Shown: piece by piece, positions 1-5,183 of the stretch
Layout: every line of letters starts with the position of its first letter
Position numbering within the stretch: the stretch's first letter is position 1
Assembly (NCBI GenBank): GCA_003154555.1
Contig: PMDT01000283.1
Span: forward strand, 1 to 5,221
Direction: 5' to 3'
Length of the DNA stretch: 5,221 bases
Origin: Spirochaetaceae bacterium
GTDB taxonomy: Bacteria > Spirochaetota > Spirochaetia > SZUA-6 > Fen-1364
Notes under the pieces: generated by a model
The model's input: the letters and a program-made list of their open reading frames with translations, nothing else
Told to the model about the DNA's origin: nothing
Database searches by the model: none
Made by a program: the position numbers and the translations under genes

Positions 1-153
1 GTGGAACCTCCACCGTCCGTCGAGACAGAGCCGCCACGCGGACGCATCCTGCGCGGCGCGCGCGGAAAAGGCATCGGGATGGTGCACAAACCATGCGCGC
101 GCCGGCAGCCTGCCCGTTTGAAGAAGCTCGTGATTTTCCCAATCGTTGCCCAT
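1..153 (-). CDS. lacZ: Beta-galactosidase (GH2, LacZ type), N-terminal fragment
   Basis: This partial gene runs off the left edge; only its first 51 codons are present. The peptide opens MGNDWENHELL and continues with GRLPARAWFVHHPD, then LCLDGRWRFH at the edge. This is the start of LacZ-type family 2 glycoside hydrolases: a DWENP-like opening, an RLPPRAYF-like stretch, and the L-x-L-[ND]-G-x-W-[KR]-F strand that begins the sugar-binding jelly-roll domain. The family hydrolyses terminal beta-D-galactosides such as lactose in the cytoplasm or periplasm; the catalytic barrel lies outside the window, so activity cannot be judged. The ATG at 153 is chosen because it places DWEN at residues 4-7, as in the family. 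In-frame GTG and ATG codons lie further upstream (168, 192, 201, 204) but would add sequence unlike the family. No Shine-Dalgarno precedes the ATG; an extended -10 lies 5 nt before it. No signal peptide is visible. The gene is divergent from the phosphofructokinase gene. Confidence 0.85.
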   Translation of the reverse strand, partial: MGNDWENHELLQTGRLPARAWFVHHPDAFSARAAQDASAWRLCLDGRWRFH

Positions 154-158
154 GCGGC

Positions 159-167
159 ATGATATCA
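159..167 (-). promoter_or_regulatory. Extended -10 promoter element of the lacZ-like gene, probably leaderless
   Basis: Read on the minus strand the sequence is TGA-TATCAT-GCCGC-ATG. The hexamer TATCAT matches TATAAT at five of six positions, and a TG lies one base upstream, as in extended -10 promoters, which can work without a good -35. No convincing TTGACA-like hexamer is found 15-19 bp upstream. Only 5 nt separate the hexamer from the start codon, so transcription would begin at or within about 2 nt of the ATG. That leaves no room for a ribosome binding site, and none is seen. The arrangement mirrors that of the phosphofructokinase gene on the other strand. Confidence 0.5.
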
Positions 168-297
168 CAGGCAAAATCGCCGTGACGTCCACCAGCGGCA
201 CCATGCAGCGGCAGTTTGTCGCGGGGCTCCTGGGATCCGTGAAGTCGTCGCACACCGGGCGTTCCCCCGTTCAAGACTGAAGCTCCCGCCCTCGCCA

Positions 298-306
298 TGC
301 TATAAC
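298..306 (+). promoter_or_regulatory. Extended -10 promoter element of pfp, probably leaderless
   Basis: The sequence TGC-TATAAC-AGGGC-ATG carries a TG one base before a hexamer matching TATAAT at five of six positions. The hexamer ends 5 nt before the ATG at 312. The best -35 candidate, CTGAAG at 277-282 with an 18-bp spacer, matches TTGACA at only three positions. The AGGG at 307-310 is one base from the ATG, too close to act as a Shine-Dalgarno. The predicted transcript therefore starts at or beside the initiation codon. The same geometry occurs for the divergent lacZ-like gene. Confidence 0.5.
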
Positions 307-311
307 AGGGC

Positions 312-1625
312 ATGAAGCGAAACGCACTGGTGGCGCAATCCGGCGGTCCGTCTCCTGTCATCAACTCTTCCCTCCAGGGGGTCATCGAAGGCTGCCTCGC
401 GTACCCGCAGAGCATCGGGGCGATCTACGCGGCGTGGCACGGCATCGAGGGCGTTCTCACGGAGGAGCTGGTCGACATGGCGCGGCAGCCGCGGAGGGAG
501 ATCGAGCTCCTGGCAACGACCCCTGCCGCGGGCGCCATCGGCACGTGCCGCTACAAGCTCACCGAAGGACAGGAAGAGGATTTCGAGCGTATCGTGGAGG
601 TGATCAAGGCGCACGATGTCGGGTACTTCTTCTACATCGGCGGCAATGATTCGATGGACACGGCCGCCAAGGTATCGAAGCTCGCGAAGGAGCGCGGCGT
701 GGATCTCGTCGTCACCGGCGTGCCGAAGACCATCGACAACGACATCGGCGACCAGGCGTTCACCCTCATCGATCACACGCCCGGCTACGGGAGCGCCGCG
801 CGCTACTGGGCCACGCTGATCCAGAATGTCAACGAGGAGAATCGCGGCATGTGCGTGTCAGAGCCGGTTGCGGTCCTCCAGGCGATGGGACGGAAGTCCG
901 GCTTCATCACCGCGGCGGCGCGTCTGGGCGACCCGAAGCGCGAGATGCCCCTGCAGCTCTACATGGCGGAGACGCCGCATACCCTGGCAAGCCTTCACGA
1001 GCACGTGAACGCGGAGCTGCGCCGCAGCGGCCGGTGCATCGTCGTGGTGAACGAGGGCTTCGACGTGGGCGGCGTCGGCGAGCGCCACGACGGGTTCGGC
1101 CACGTCGAGTACGGCGCCAGCCGCACGACCGCGGCGCAGGAAGTGGTGAATTACCTCAACGACAAGGGGCTCGCGGTCCGCGGGCAGGCGACAGGCCAGG
1201 TGCCGGGCGTCATCCAGCGCTCGGTCTCCACGGCCGCGTCGAAGGTGGACATCGCCGAGGCGCGCGCGGTGGCGCGGCACGCCGTGCGCATTGCGCGGGA
1301 GGAAGGCACGGGGTGGATGGCGACGATACTCCGCGCGCCCGACCCGGTCTATGCGGCCCGCTACGACAAGGTCGGTCTGGAGATCGTCGCCAACTCATCG
1401 CGCCTCATGCCGCCGTCCTGGATCAGCGCGAACGGTCTCGACGTCACGGACGATTTCATCCGTTACGCGGCGCCCCTCATCGGCGATGGTGACCCCGAGA
1501 TACCGCGGGAGGACGGGCTGCAGCGATTCTCCCGTTTTTCGATTCGGTTCATCGAGAAGAAATGCCGTTCCTACGAACCGGTGAGGTTCAGGATGAAGGG
1601 GAAAAGTCGGGAGGTGGCATCATGA
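312..1625 (+). CDS. pfp: Diphosphate-dependent 6-phosphofructokinase
   Basis: This cytoplasmic glycolytic enzyme of 437 residues phosphorylates fructose 6-phosphate to fructose 1,6-bisphosphate, most likely with pyrophosphate instead of ATP, which makes the step reversible. Motifs in order: QSGGPSPVINSSLQG (residues 9-23), the phosphoryl-donor loop; GGNDSMDTAAK (110-120); PKTIDNDI (138-145), with the catalytic base Asp142; MGRKSG (192-197) and NEGFD (247-251), which contact the sugar phosphate; and PGVIQRS (298-304). Two residues decide donor choice in this family: Asp113, where ATP enzymes have Gly (E. coli Gly104), and Lys139 in PKTIDND, where ATP enzymes have Gly (PGTIDND, Gly124). Both are of the PPi type. 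Asn112 replaces the more usual Asp of GGDD. Length fits bacterial PPi-type enzymes of about 400-440 residues. The ATG at 312 puts the GGP loop at the normal distance from the N terminus; it has no Shine-Dalgarno but sits 5 nt from an extended -10. Its stop overlaps the next start (ATGA). An alternative is an ATP-using member of the same clade, which is less likely. Confidence 0.93.
   Translation: MKRNALVAQSGGPSPVINSSLQGVIEGCLAYPQSIGAIYAAWHGIEGVLTEELVDMARQPRREIELLATTPAAGAIGTCRYKLTEGQEEDFERIVEVIKAHDVGYFFYIGGNDSMDTAAKVSKLAKERGVDLVVTGVPKTIDNDIGDQAFTLIDHTPGYGSAARYWATLIQNVNEENRGMCVSEPVAVLQAMGRKSGFITAAARLGDPKREMPLQLYMAETPHTLASLHEHVNAELRRSGRCIVVVNEGFDVGGVGERHDGFGHVEYGASRTTAAQEVVNYLNDKGLAVRGQATGQVPGVIQRSVSTAASKVDIAEARAVARHAVRIAREEGTGWMATILRAPDPVYAARYDKVGLEIVANSSRLMPPSWISANGLDVTDDFIRYAAPLIGDGDPEIPREDGLQRFSRFSIRFIEKKCRSYEPVRFRMKGKSREVAS
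1609..1615 (+). promoter_or_regulatory. Shine-Dalgarno of the flavoprotein gene, inside the end of pfp
   Basis: GGGAGGT lies 6 nt before the ATG at 1622 and within the last codons of pfp. It decides the start of the downstream gene: the frame is open for 20 further codons upstream from an ATG at 1562, but that stretch lies wholly inside pfp and has no ribosome site or family similarity. Confidence 0.8.
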
Positions 1626-2182
1626 GCAGACGCGTCCTGGTGATCAAGGCGAGCCCACGCGAGAAGGGCAACAGCTCCGTGCTTGCCAACCGGGTAATGG
1701 ACGGGGCGGGGGAAGTCGGGGCGACGACGGAAAGCGTCTCCCTGCATCGCCTGGACATCCGCCCGTGCCGCGGATGCGATACCTGCCGCGCGACGCACGC
1801 CTGCGTGATCAAGGACGATATGCAGGGCCTCTATCCGAAGCTGCTCGCCGCCGAGGCGATCGTGCTCGCGAGCCCCATCTACTGGTTTACATTCAGCGGC
1901 GGGATGAAGACATTCATCGACCGGTGGTACGCGCTCTGGAACATCGCGAAGGAGCCCTTCAAGGACAAGCCTGTCGGCATCGTGCTCTCCTATGGCGACA
2001 CGGATCCGTACACCTCGGGCTGCATCAATGCGATCCACACCTTCGAATCGATATTCCGATTCCTGGAGGCGCCCATTGCCGGTTGGGTCTATGGCTCGGC
2101 GATGGAGATCGGCGACGTGCAGAAAAACCCCGCGCTCCTGGATTCAGCACGGAGTCTCGGCAGGCAGCTCGGGACGGCCTGA
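1622..2182 (+). CDS. Flavodoxin-fold NAD(P)H-dependent FMN reductase / iron-sulfur flavoprotein
   Basis: This is a 186-residue cytoplasmic redox protein with a flavodoxin fold. Residues 4-9 (RVLVIK) form the first strand; SPREKGNSSVLA (11-22) is the FMN-phosphate loop typical of the NADPH-dependent FMN reductase superfamily; ASPIYWFTFSGGMKTFIDR (83-101) is the flavin-ring-binding segment. Between them Cys49, Cys52, Cys55 and Cys61 form CX2CX2CX5C, followed by KDDM. This matches the compact cysteine motif of iron-sulfur flavoproteins (Isf, CX2CX2CX4-7C), which bind a [4Fe-4S] cluster and pass electrons between ferredoxin-like partners, oxygen or peroxide and flavin. Many relatives keep these cysteines but are known only as flavodoxin-family proteins, so cluster binding is inferred and the substrate unknown. 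The ATG at 1622 overlaps the pfp stop (ATGA), with a strong Shine-Dalgarno inside pfp, so the genes are very likely one operon and translationally coupled. The stop lies 4 nt from the stop of the converging amidotransferase gene; no hairpin terminator is visible. Confidence 0.85.
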   Translation: MSRRVLVIKASPREKGNSSVLANRVMDGAGEVGATTESVSLHRLDIRPCRGCDTCRATHACVIKDDMQGLYPKLLAAEAIVLASPIYWFTFSGGMKTFIDRWYALWNIAKEPFKDKPVGIVLSYGDTDPYTSGCINAIHTFESIFRFLEAPIAGWVYGSAMEIGDVQKNPALLDSARSLGRQLGTA

Positions 2183-2186
2183 CGAC

Positions 2187-2897
2187 TCACACGCGCGGCA
2201 GGGAATCCAGTATTTCTCCCATCATAAGATTGCCGGCCGAAAAGCGCCCGGAATCGGCGAGCATTTCCGCGACTGTCTGAATCGTCGGCCCTGCCTTGAT
2301 CTCCTCGCCGCAGTTTTCAACGAGAGCCGCCGCCCCTGGGTGCGTCATTTCAAGGTGGAACTGCAGCCCGACGACATGGTCGCCAAAGGTGAATGCCTGG
2401 TGTTCGCACGCGGCGGTCCTGAGCAGGTGCGCGGCCCCCGGCGGGAGATCGAATGTATCACCGTGCCACTGGAATGCCGCCGCTCCATCCGGCACGGCGC
2501 GCAGGACTGCAGCCGCGACACCCGTCGCCGAGGCGCGCGCGCGCGGCGGGGCTTCCAGCGGAAACCAGCCGATCTCCTTCTGGCGATGGGCATACACGCG
2601 TGCGCCCAGGGCGCCGGCAACCAGCTGCGCGCCGAGGCAGATCCCCAGCACGACCCTTCCGGCAGCGACCGCGTCCGCGATGAGCTTTTTCTCGGGCGCG
2701 AGCCATGCATAGGCATGGTCGTCATTCACGCTCATCGGCCCGCCCATCACGATGAGCCAGTCAAAGTCACCGACAGAAGGAAGCAGGGGCCGCTCGTAGA
2801 GACACGCGGTGGCGAGCTGCGCCCCGCGTGATTCTGCCCAGGCCTGGATCGAGCCGGGCCCTTCGAATGCGACGTGACGCAGTACATGAATCCGCAT
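2187..2897 (-). CDS. Stand-alone class I glutamine amidotransferase (GMP synthase-like)
   Basis: This 236-residue cytoplasmic protein is a complete class I (triad) glutamine amidotransferase domain with no synthetase domain attached. Class I domains release ammonia from glutamine through a Cys-His-Glu triad. Visible are MGGPMSV (51-57), the oxyanion-side loop; GICLGAQLVAGALG (85-98), the nucleophile elbow with Cys87; KEIGW (107-111); FQWHGD (142-147); and GLQFHLEM (177-184), with His181 and Glu183 completing the triad. All three catalytic residues are present. The layout resembles GuaA-like single-domain proteins usually annotated as type 1 glutamine amidotransferase, some of which act as gamma-glutamyl hydrolases; the real acceptor cannot be told from sequence. 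The ATG at 2897 is supported by GGGAGG 7 nt upstream and by the MRIHVLRH opening, the first beta strand. It converges with the flavoprotein gene (4-nt gap) and diverges from the PrsW gene (52-nt spacer), so it is probably its own transcription unit. Long frames on the opposite strand are shadows. Confidence 0.88.
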   Translation of the reverse strand: MRIHVLRHVAFEGPGSIQAWAESRGAQLATACLYERPLLPSVGDFDWLIVMGGPMSVNDDHAYAWLAPEKKLIADAVAAGRVVLGICLGAQLVAGALGARVYAHRQKEIGWFPLEAPPRARASATGVAAAVLRAVPDGAAAFQWHGDTFDLPPGAAHLLRTAACEHQAFTFGDHVVGLQFHLEMTHPGAAALVENCGEEIKAGPTIQTVAEMLADSGRFSAGNLMMGEILDSLPRV

Positions 2898-2904
2898 CCC
2901 GGAG

Positions 2905-2910
2905 CCTCCC
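2905..2910 (-). promoter_or_regulatory. Shine-Dalgarno of the amidotransferase gene
   Basis: GGGAGG on the minus strand ends 7 nt before the ATG at 2897. It supports that start and shows that this genome does use conventional ribosome binding sites, in contrast to pfp and the lacZ-like gene. Confidence 0.75.
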
Positions 2911-2920
2911 GCTGCGGCGT

Positions 2921-2949
2921 ACTATAGCGGACGGGCGGCAAAAGGTCTC
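2921..2949 (-). promoter_or_regulatory. Possible promoter of the amidotransferase gene
   Basis: On the minus strand, TATAGT (2926 to 2921) matches TATAAT at five of six positions. A weak -35, GAGACC (2949 to 2944), matches TTGACA at three positions with a 17-bp spacer. Transcription would start near 2914, leaving a short leader that contains the GGGAGG ribosome site. The -35 side abuts the GTG start of the divergent PrsW gene. No matching plus-strand promoter for PrsW was recognised in the 52-nt spacer. Confidence 0.35.
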
Positions 2950-3723
2950 GTGACGGAGCCCGTCGAGGAAGCCTGCAAGCTCGGCGTCGTGCTTCTCTTC
3001 ATCTGGAAGAACCCGAACTTCAACGAGGAAAACGACGGCATTGTCTACATGGGCGCGAGCGCTGTCGGTTTTGCGTTGCTCGAAAACATCTTCTACGTCG
3101 CCCAGAACGGAATCGGCACCGGCATCCTCCGTGCCTTTACCGCGATACCGCTGCACGTCCTCACGGCGGTGGTGCTCGGCCTCCACGTCGGCAGGGCGAA
3201 GTTCGCCGCATCTGAGGCGCGGCGCAATCTCCTTGTCTGGCGCGGCTTCCTGTTTGCCTGGGCATTCCACGGGCTCTACGACATGCTGGCGATGTCGGAG
3301 AGCGCGCTTGCTCTCCTCCTCCTGCCGCTCCTGGGCGGTCTTGCCGCATTCGGCGTCATGGCGCTCAGAAGAGGCCGCCGGCTTTCGCTGGCCCGATGGG
3401 ACAGCGCCACGCCTTCGGACATCGTGGCCGCCCCTCCGCTGGCTTCTGCCGCCGTGCCCGGGCATGCAGTCGGGCGCATCCCCAAAGCCCACCGCTGGAT
3501 GCCTGCCGTGTCGCGGCCGCTGCTTGCCTGCTGCGCGGCGTTCTGGCTGCTTCTCATCTTCGGCCTCATGGGGTCCACGACCGCGGAGGACGTCGGTTAC
3601 GGCGCACTGGGCGGCATCCTCCTCACCATCATCCCCGCGGCAATCGGGGTAGCCCTGGAGGTGGTGTACCACCGGCACAGGAAGGCTGCCCGATCCGTGA
3701 GGGCCGGGCTCTCCGTCAATTAG
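2950..3723 (+). CDS. prsW: PrsW-family intramembrane metalloprotease, N-terminally truncated
   Basis: This 257-residue multi-spanning membrane protein belongs to the PrsW family, whose Bacillus subtilis member makes the first cut in the anti-sigma factor RsiW. The core aligns well with PrsW: VEEACK (5-10, the EExxK motif), NDGIVYMGASAVGFALLENIFYV (28-50, with Glu45 and Asn46), IPLHVLTAVVLG (66-77, His69), GRAKF (81-85), then AFHGLYD (105-111). Glu6, Glu7 and His107 correspond to Glu75, Glu76 and His175 of B. subtilis PrsW, residues reported as needed for activity. The roughly 70 residues normally before EExxK, including membrane helices, are missing. GTG 2950 is the only usable start: the frame has a stop at 2887-2889 and no ATG, GTG or TTG between. 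AAAAGGT at 2940-2946 is a poor, close ribosome site. Homology seems to begin just before the GTG (GLVTEPVEE), so the GTG may be an old internal Val codon. After the core come a membrane segment (about 117-138), a polar linker (139-188) and two more membrane segments (about 190-208 and 216-238), absent from B. subtilis PrsW. The gene may be a minimal variant or a decaying one. Its stop overlaps the lipoprotein gene by 8 nt. Confidence 0.75.
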   Translation: MTEPVEEACKLGVVLLFIWKNPNFNEENDGIVYMGASAVGFALLENIFYVAQNGIGTGILRAFTAIPLHVLTAVVLGLHVGRAKFAASEARRNLLVWRGFLFAWAFHGLYDMLAMSESALALLLLPLLGGLAAFGVMALRRGRRLSLARWDSATPSDIVAAPPLASAAVPGHAVGRIPKAHRWMPAVSRPLLACCAAFWLLLIFGLMGSTTAEDVGYGALGGILLTIIPAAIGVALEVVYHRHRKAARSVRAGLSVN

Positions 3724-5173
3724 GACCTCCCGGTGTCAGCGCAGGGTTGAACTTGAAGTCCGCATTATTGCGTCCCGTATCCGTGGCGTTGGGCGATCTG
3801 CCGATCGACCCGACGAGCGTGTTACTGTCCGCCGGCGCCCCCGCGCTCCCCTCCGTTGCATCGAGCTCTGCGGCGTGTCCCGCGATCAGCGCGCGGTGAA
3901 GAACGCCCGCATACGTCACGGTGTCGATGATCCGATCCCCGATGGTGTCGAACACCATGAGCGCGTCATTCGGGCCGTTCTGTATCCTGTTGGAGGATTC
4001 CCAACCGGCCGGCGTGACCTTCATGGCATTGGCAGGCACGGCGACATTTGGACCGGCGATCACGAGGTACGCCCCCGCGGCGAGCGTCCCCAGGTGCCCA
4101 AGGTCAATGCGCGCGTATTCCGCGCCAGGCGTCACCCCGCCGTTGATCAGGACCAGCGCAATTCCCGCAAGGTCCACGTCCCCTGCTGCGTACAACTCGA
4201 CGTATTCCGCGTTGTCGGTTCCCACCTGGTCGACATCCATTTCATTGATGAGGAGCGGAACTCCCGCGCTGACCCGCACCGTGTAGGAAACCTGGCTTCC
4301 GTCTTCTGCCGTGACGACATAGTCAAGAGGCGCGCGGAAGTCATTTGCGGTCACGCCGCTCGTCTGCTCCCGGCCCAGGACTGAAACATGCGCGCCGGTG
4401 GCAGAAAAGACTGCAACAAGCGACGAGAGGTCCGTCCCATCGGGCGCGCGGACCCTGATGATGCGTGCCTCCTCGTCGATGAGCCCCGCGCAGGCGGGAG
4501 CGAGGAGACCGAATGACGTGAGCGTCTTGTCCGTGCCCGGCGCGGTGTCCACGACCACCGTGTAGGCGCACGAGCTCCCGTCTGCCGCATACACCACGTA
4601 TGCCCGTGCCTCCGTGAAATCATTGACCGTGATTCCGCTTTGCTGCTCCGTGTCGTCCACGGTCACCCGTATGCCGGTCGTGGCAAAGACAGCAACGAGG
4701 GACGTGAGGTCCGTGCCGTGGGGCATGGTCACGTGGATGGCATGCGTCTCCTGGTCCACGGCACCCGCCGCGGCGGGCTGTGTCATGGCGAAGGAGGTGA
4801 GCGCCTTCTCCGCGCTGGGCGGCGCGCCTTTCACCACGCTCACCGTGTAGGAGGTGCAAGAGCCGTCAGTCGCGCTGGCCCGGTATTCCACCGGTGAGGA
4901 AAAGTCATTCGCCGTCTCGCCGCTCACCTGGGCGACTCCACCAACGGCCACCGTCCCGGTCGCCGTGAAGACGGCGACGAGCGTGGTGACGTCCGTACCC
5001 GCGGGGACTTCCACATGGACGGTGCCTGCGCCCTGGTCGATTTCGCCGTTCACCGCGGGGGAAGCAAATGAAAACGAGGAAAGCGTTGCGTTCGCGGAGG
5101 GAGGAGCTATGGGAGCCGGCGGGACGCACGCTGCCAGAAACAGGACGACGAGGAAAAGGGGCAATGATTTCAT
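3716..5173 (-). CDS. Lipoprotein with three tandem beta-sandwich repeats and a lamin-tail domain
   Basis: This 485-residue secreted protein has a type II signal peptide: Met-Lys-Ser, a hydrophobic core LPLFLVVLFL (4-13) and lipobox LAAC with Cys16 as the lipidated residue. A Pro/Ala-rich tether (17-28) follows. Residues 28-114, 123-209 and 216-302 are three copies of one module with the pattern L[ST]SF..., G.ID, [VI].V..P.GTD...LVAVF..TG, SG.T.NDF, Y...A.DGS, YTV. This resembles the DUF5018-type Ig-like modules of bacterial surface lipoproteins. Residues 306 to about 425 resemble a lamin-tail domain: LLINEMD, EYVELYAAGDVDLAGIALVLING, LGTLAAGAYLVIAG, then IQNGPNDALMVFD. The end, NADFKFNPALTPGGPN, is the usual tail of such proteins. 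No catalytic site is seen; adhesion or a structural surface role is inference. The ATG at 5173 is chosen over the in-frame ATG at 5188 because it has GGAGG 5 nt upstream and gives a classic lipoprotein signal. Val17 after the lipid Cys is compatible with outer-membrane sorting by E. coli rules. It converges on the PrsW gene with overlapping stops. Confidence 0.85.
   Translation of the reverse strand: MKSLPLFLVVLFLAACVPPAPIAPPSANATLSSFSFASPAVNGEIDQGAGTVHVEVPAGTDVTTLVAVFTATGTVAVGGVAQVSGETANDFSSPVEYRASATDGSCTSYTVSVVKGAPPSAEKALTSFAMTQPAAAGAVDQETHAIHVTMPHGTDLTSLVAVFATTGIRVTVDDTEQQSGITVNDFTEARAYVVYAADGSSCAYTVVVDTAPGTDKTLTSFGLLAPACAGLIDEEARIIRVRAPDGTDLSSLVAVFSATGAHVSVLGREQTSGVTANDFRAPLDYVVTAEDGSQVSYTVRVSAGVPLLINEMDVDQVGTDNAEYVELYAAGDVDLAGIALVLINGGVTPGAEYARIDLGHLGTLAAGAYLVIAGPNVAVPANAMKVTPAGWESSNRIQNGPNDALMVFDTIGDRIIDTVTYAGVLHRALIAGHAAELDATEGSAGAPADSNTLVGSIGRSPNATDTGRNNADFKFNPALTPGGPN
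4268..5092 (-). repeat. Three tandem protein-coding repeats of about 280 bp
   Basis: The modules lie at about 5092-4832, 4807-4547 and 4528-4268. Landmarks recur with a period of 93-95 residues: LSSF/LTSF/LTSF at 31, 125 and 218; GTD at 59, 153 and 246; NDF at 89, 184 and 277; DGS at 103, 198 and 291; YTV at 109, 204 and 297. Linkers of 6-8 residues separate them. The copies have diverged in DNA sequence, so this looks like an old duplication rather than a fresh unstable repeat. Modules 1 and 2 carry a Cys near DGS (Cys106, Cys202), module 3 does not and has Cys228 elsewhere, so no conserved disulphide is evident. Confidence 0.8.
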
Positions 5174-5178
5174 GCGAG

Positions 5179-5183
5179 CCTCC
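5179..5183 (-). promoter_or_regulatory. Shine-Dalgarno that sets the lipoprotein start
   Basis: GGAGG on the minus strand lies 5 nt before the ATG at 5173. The alternative ATG at 5188 has no such site, and the GGAGG would fall inside its coding region. The remaining bases to the window end (5184-5221) show no clear promoter; TTGAAT at 5220-5215 could be a -35 but has no -10 partner at the right distance. Confidence 0.75.

Larger units (their letters stand above)
154..311. other. Divergent intergenic region between the lacZ-like gene and pfp
   Basis: These 158 bases hold the start regions of two divergent genes. Each end carries an extended -10 element, 5 nt from the respective ATG. Between them lie an 8-bp direct repeat CAGCGGCA at 193-200 and 206-213 (period 13) and short palindromes such as GACGTC at 184-189 and GATATC at 161-166. 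None is long enough to be called an operator on its own. A 42-codon open frame on the plus strand (152-280) has coding-like third-position GC but no ribosome binding site or recognisable protein similarity, and is not called a gene. No terminator or RNA gene is visible. Confidence 0.6.

Noticed and set aside
193..213. Operator made of the CAGCGGCA direct repeat
   Set aside because: An 8-bp repeat in a GC-rich 158-bp spacer is weak evidence, the 13-bp period is not close to a helical turn, and no regulator gene is in view.
851..1492. Plus-strand open frame of 213 codons inside pfp
   Set aside because: It is a different frame within a clearly coding phosphofructokinase gene, made mostly of Arg, Gly, Ala and Pro, with no motif.
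1562..1621. Twenty-codon upstream extension of the flavoprotein
   Set aside because: The stretch lies entirely inside pfp in another frame, lacks a ribosome site, and precedes a perfect first beta strand and FMN loop that need no extension.
1571..2038. Minus-strand frame of 155 codons opposite the flavoprotein gene
   Set aside because: It is a shadow of the flavodoxin-fold gene, with no ribosome site or family resemblance.
2183..2186. Intrinsic terminator between the convergent flavoprotein and amidotransferase genes
   Set aside because: Only 4 nt separate the stops, and no GC-rich hairpin followed by a T run is seen around them on either strand.
1992..2831. Plus-strand open frame of 279 codons opposite the amidotransferase gene
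   Set aside because: It is the antisense shadow of a gene with a full Cys-His-Glu triad and a good ribosome site; its translation is rich in Arg and Pro and resembles no family.
2767..3678. Minus-strand open frame of 303 codons opposite the PrsW gene
   Set aside because: The plus strand carries the PrsW motifs in order. The minus translation is a charged, low-complexity chain typical of GC-rich shadow frames and also overlaps the amidotransferase start.
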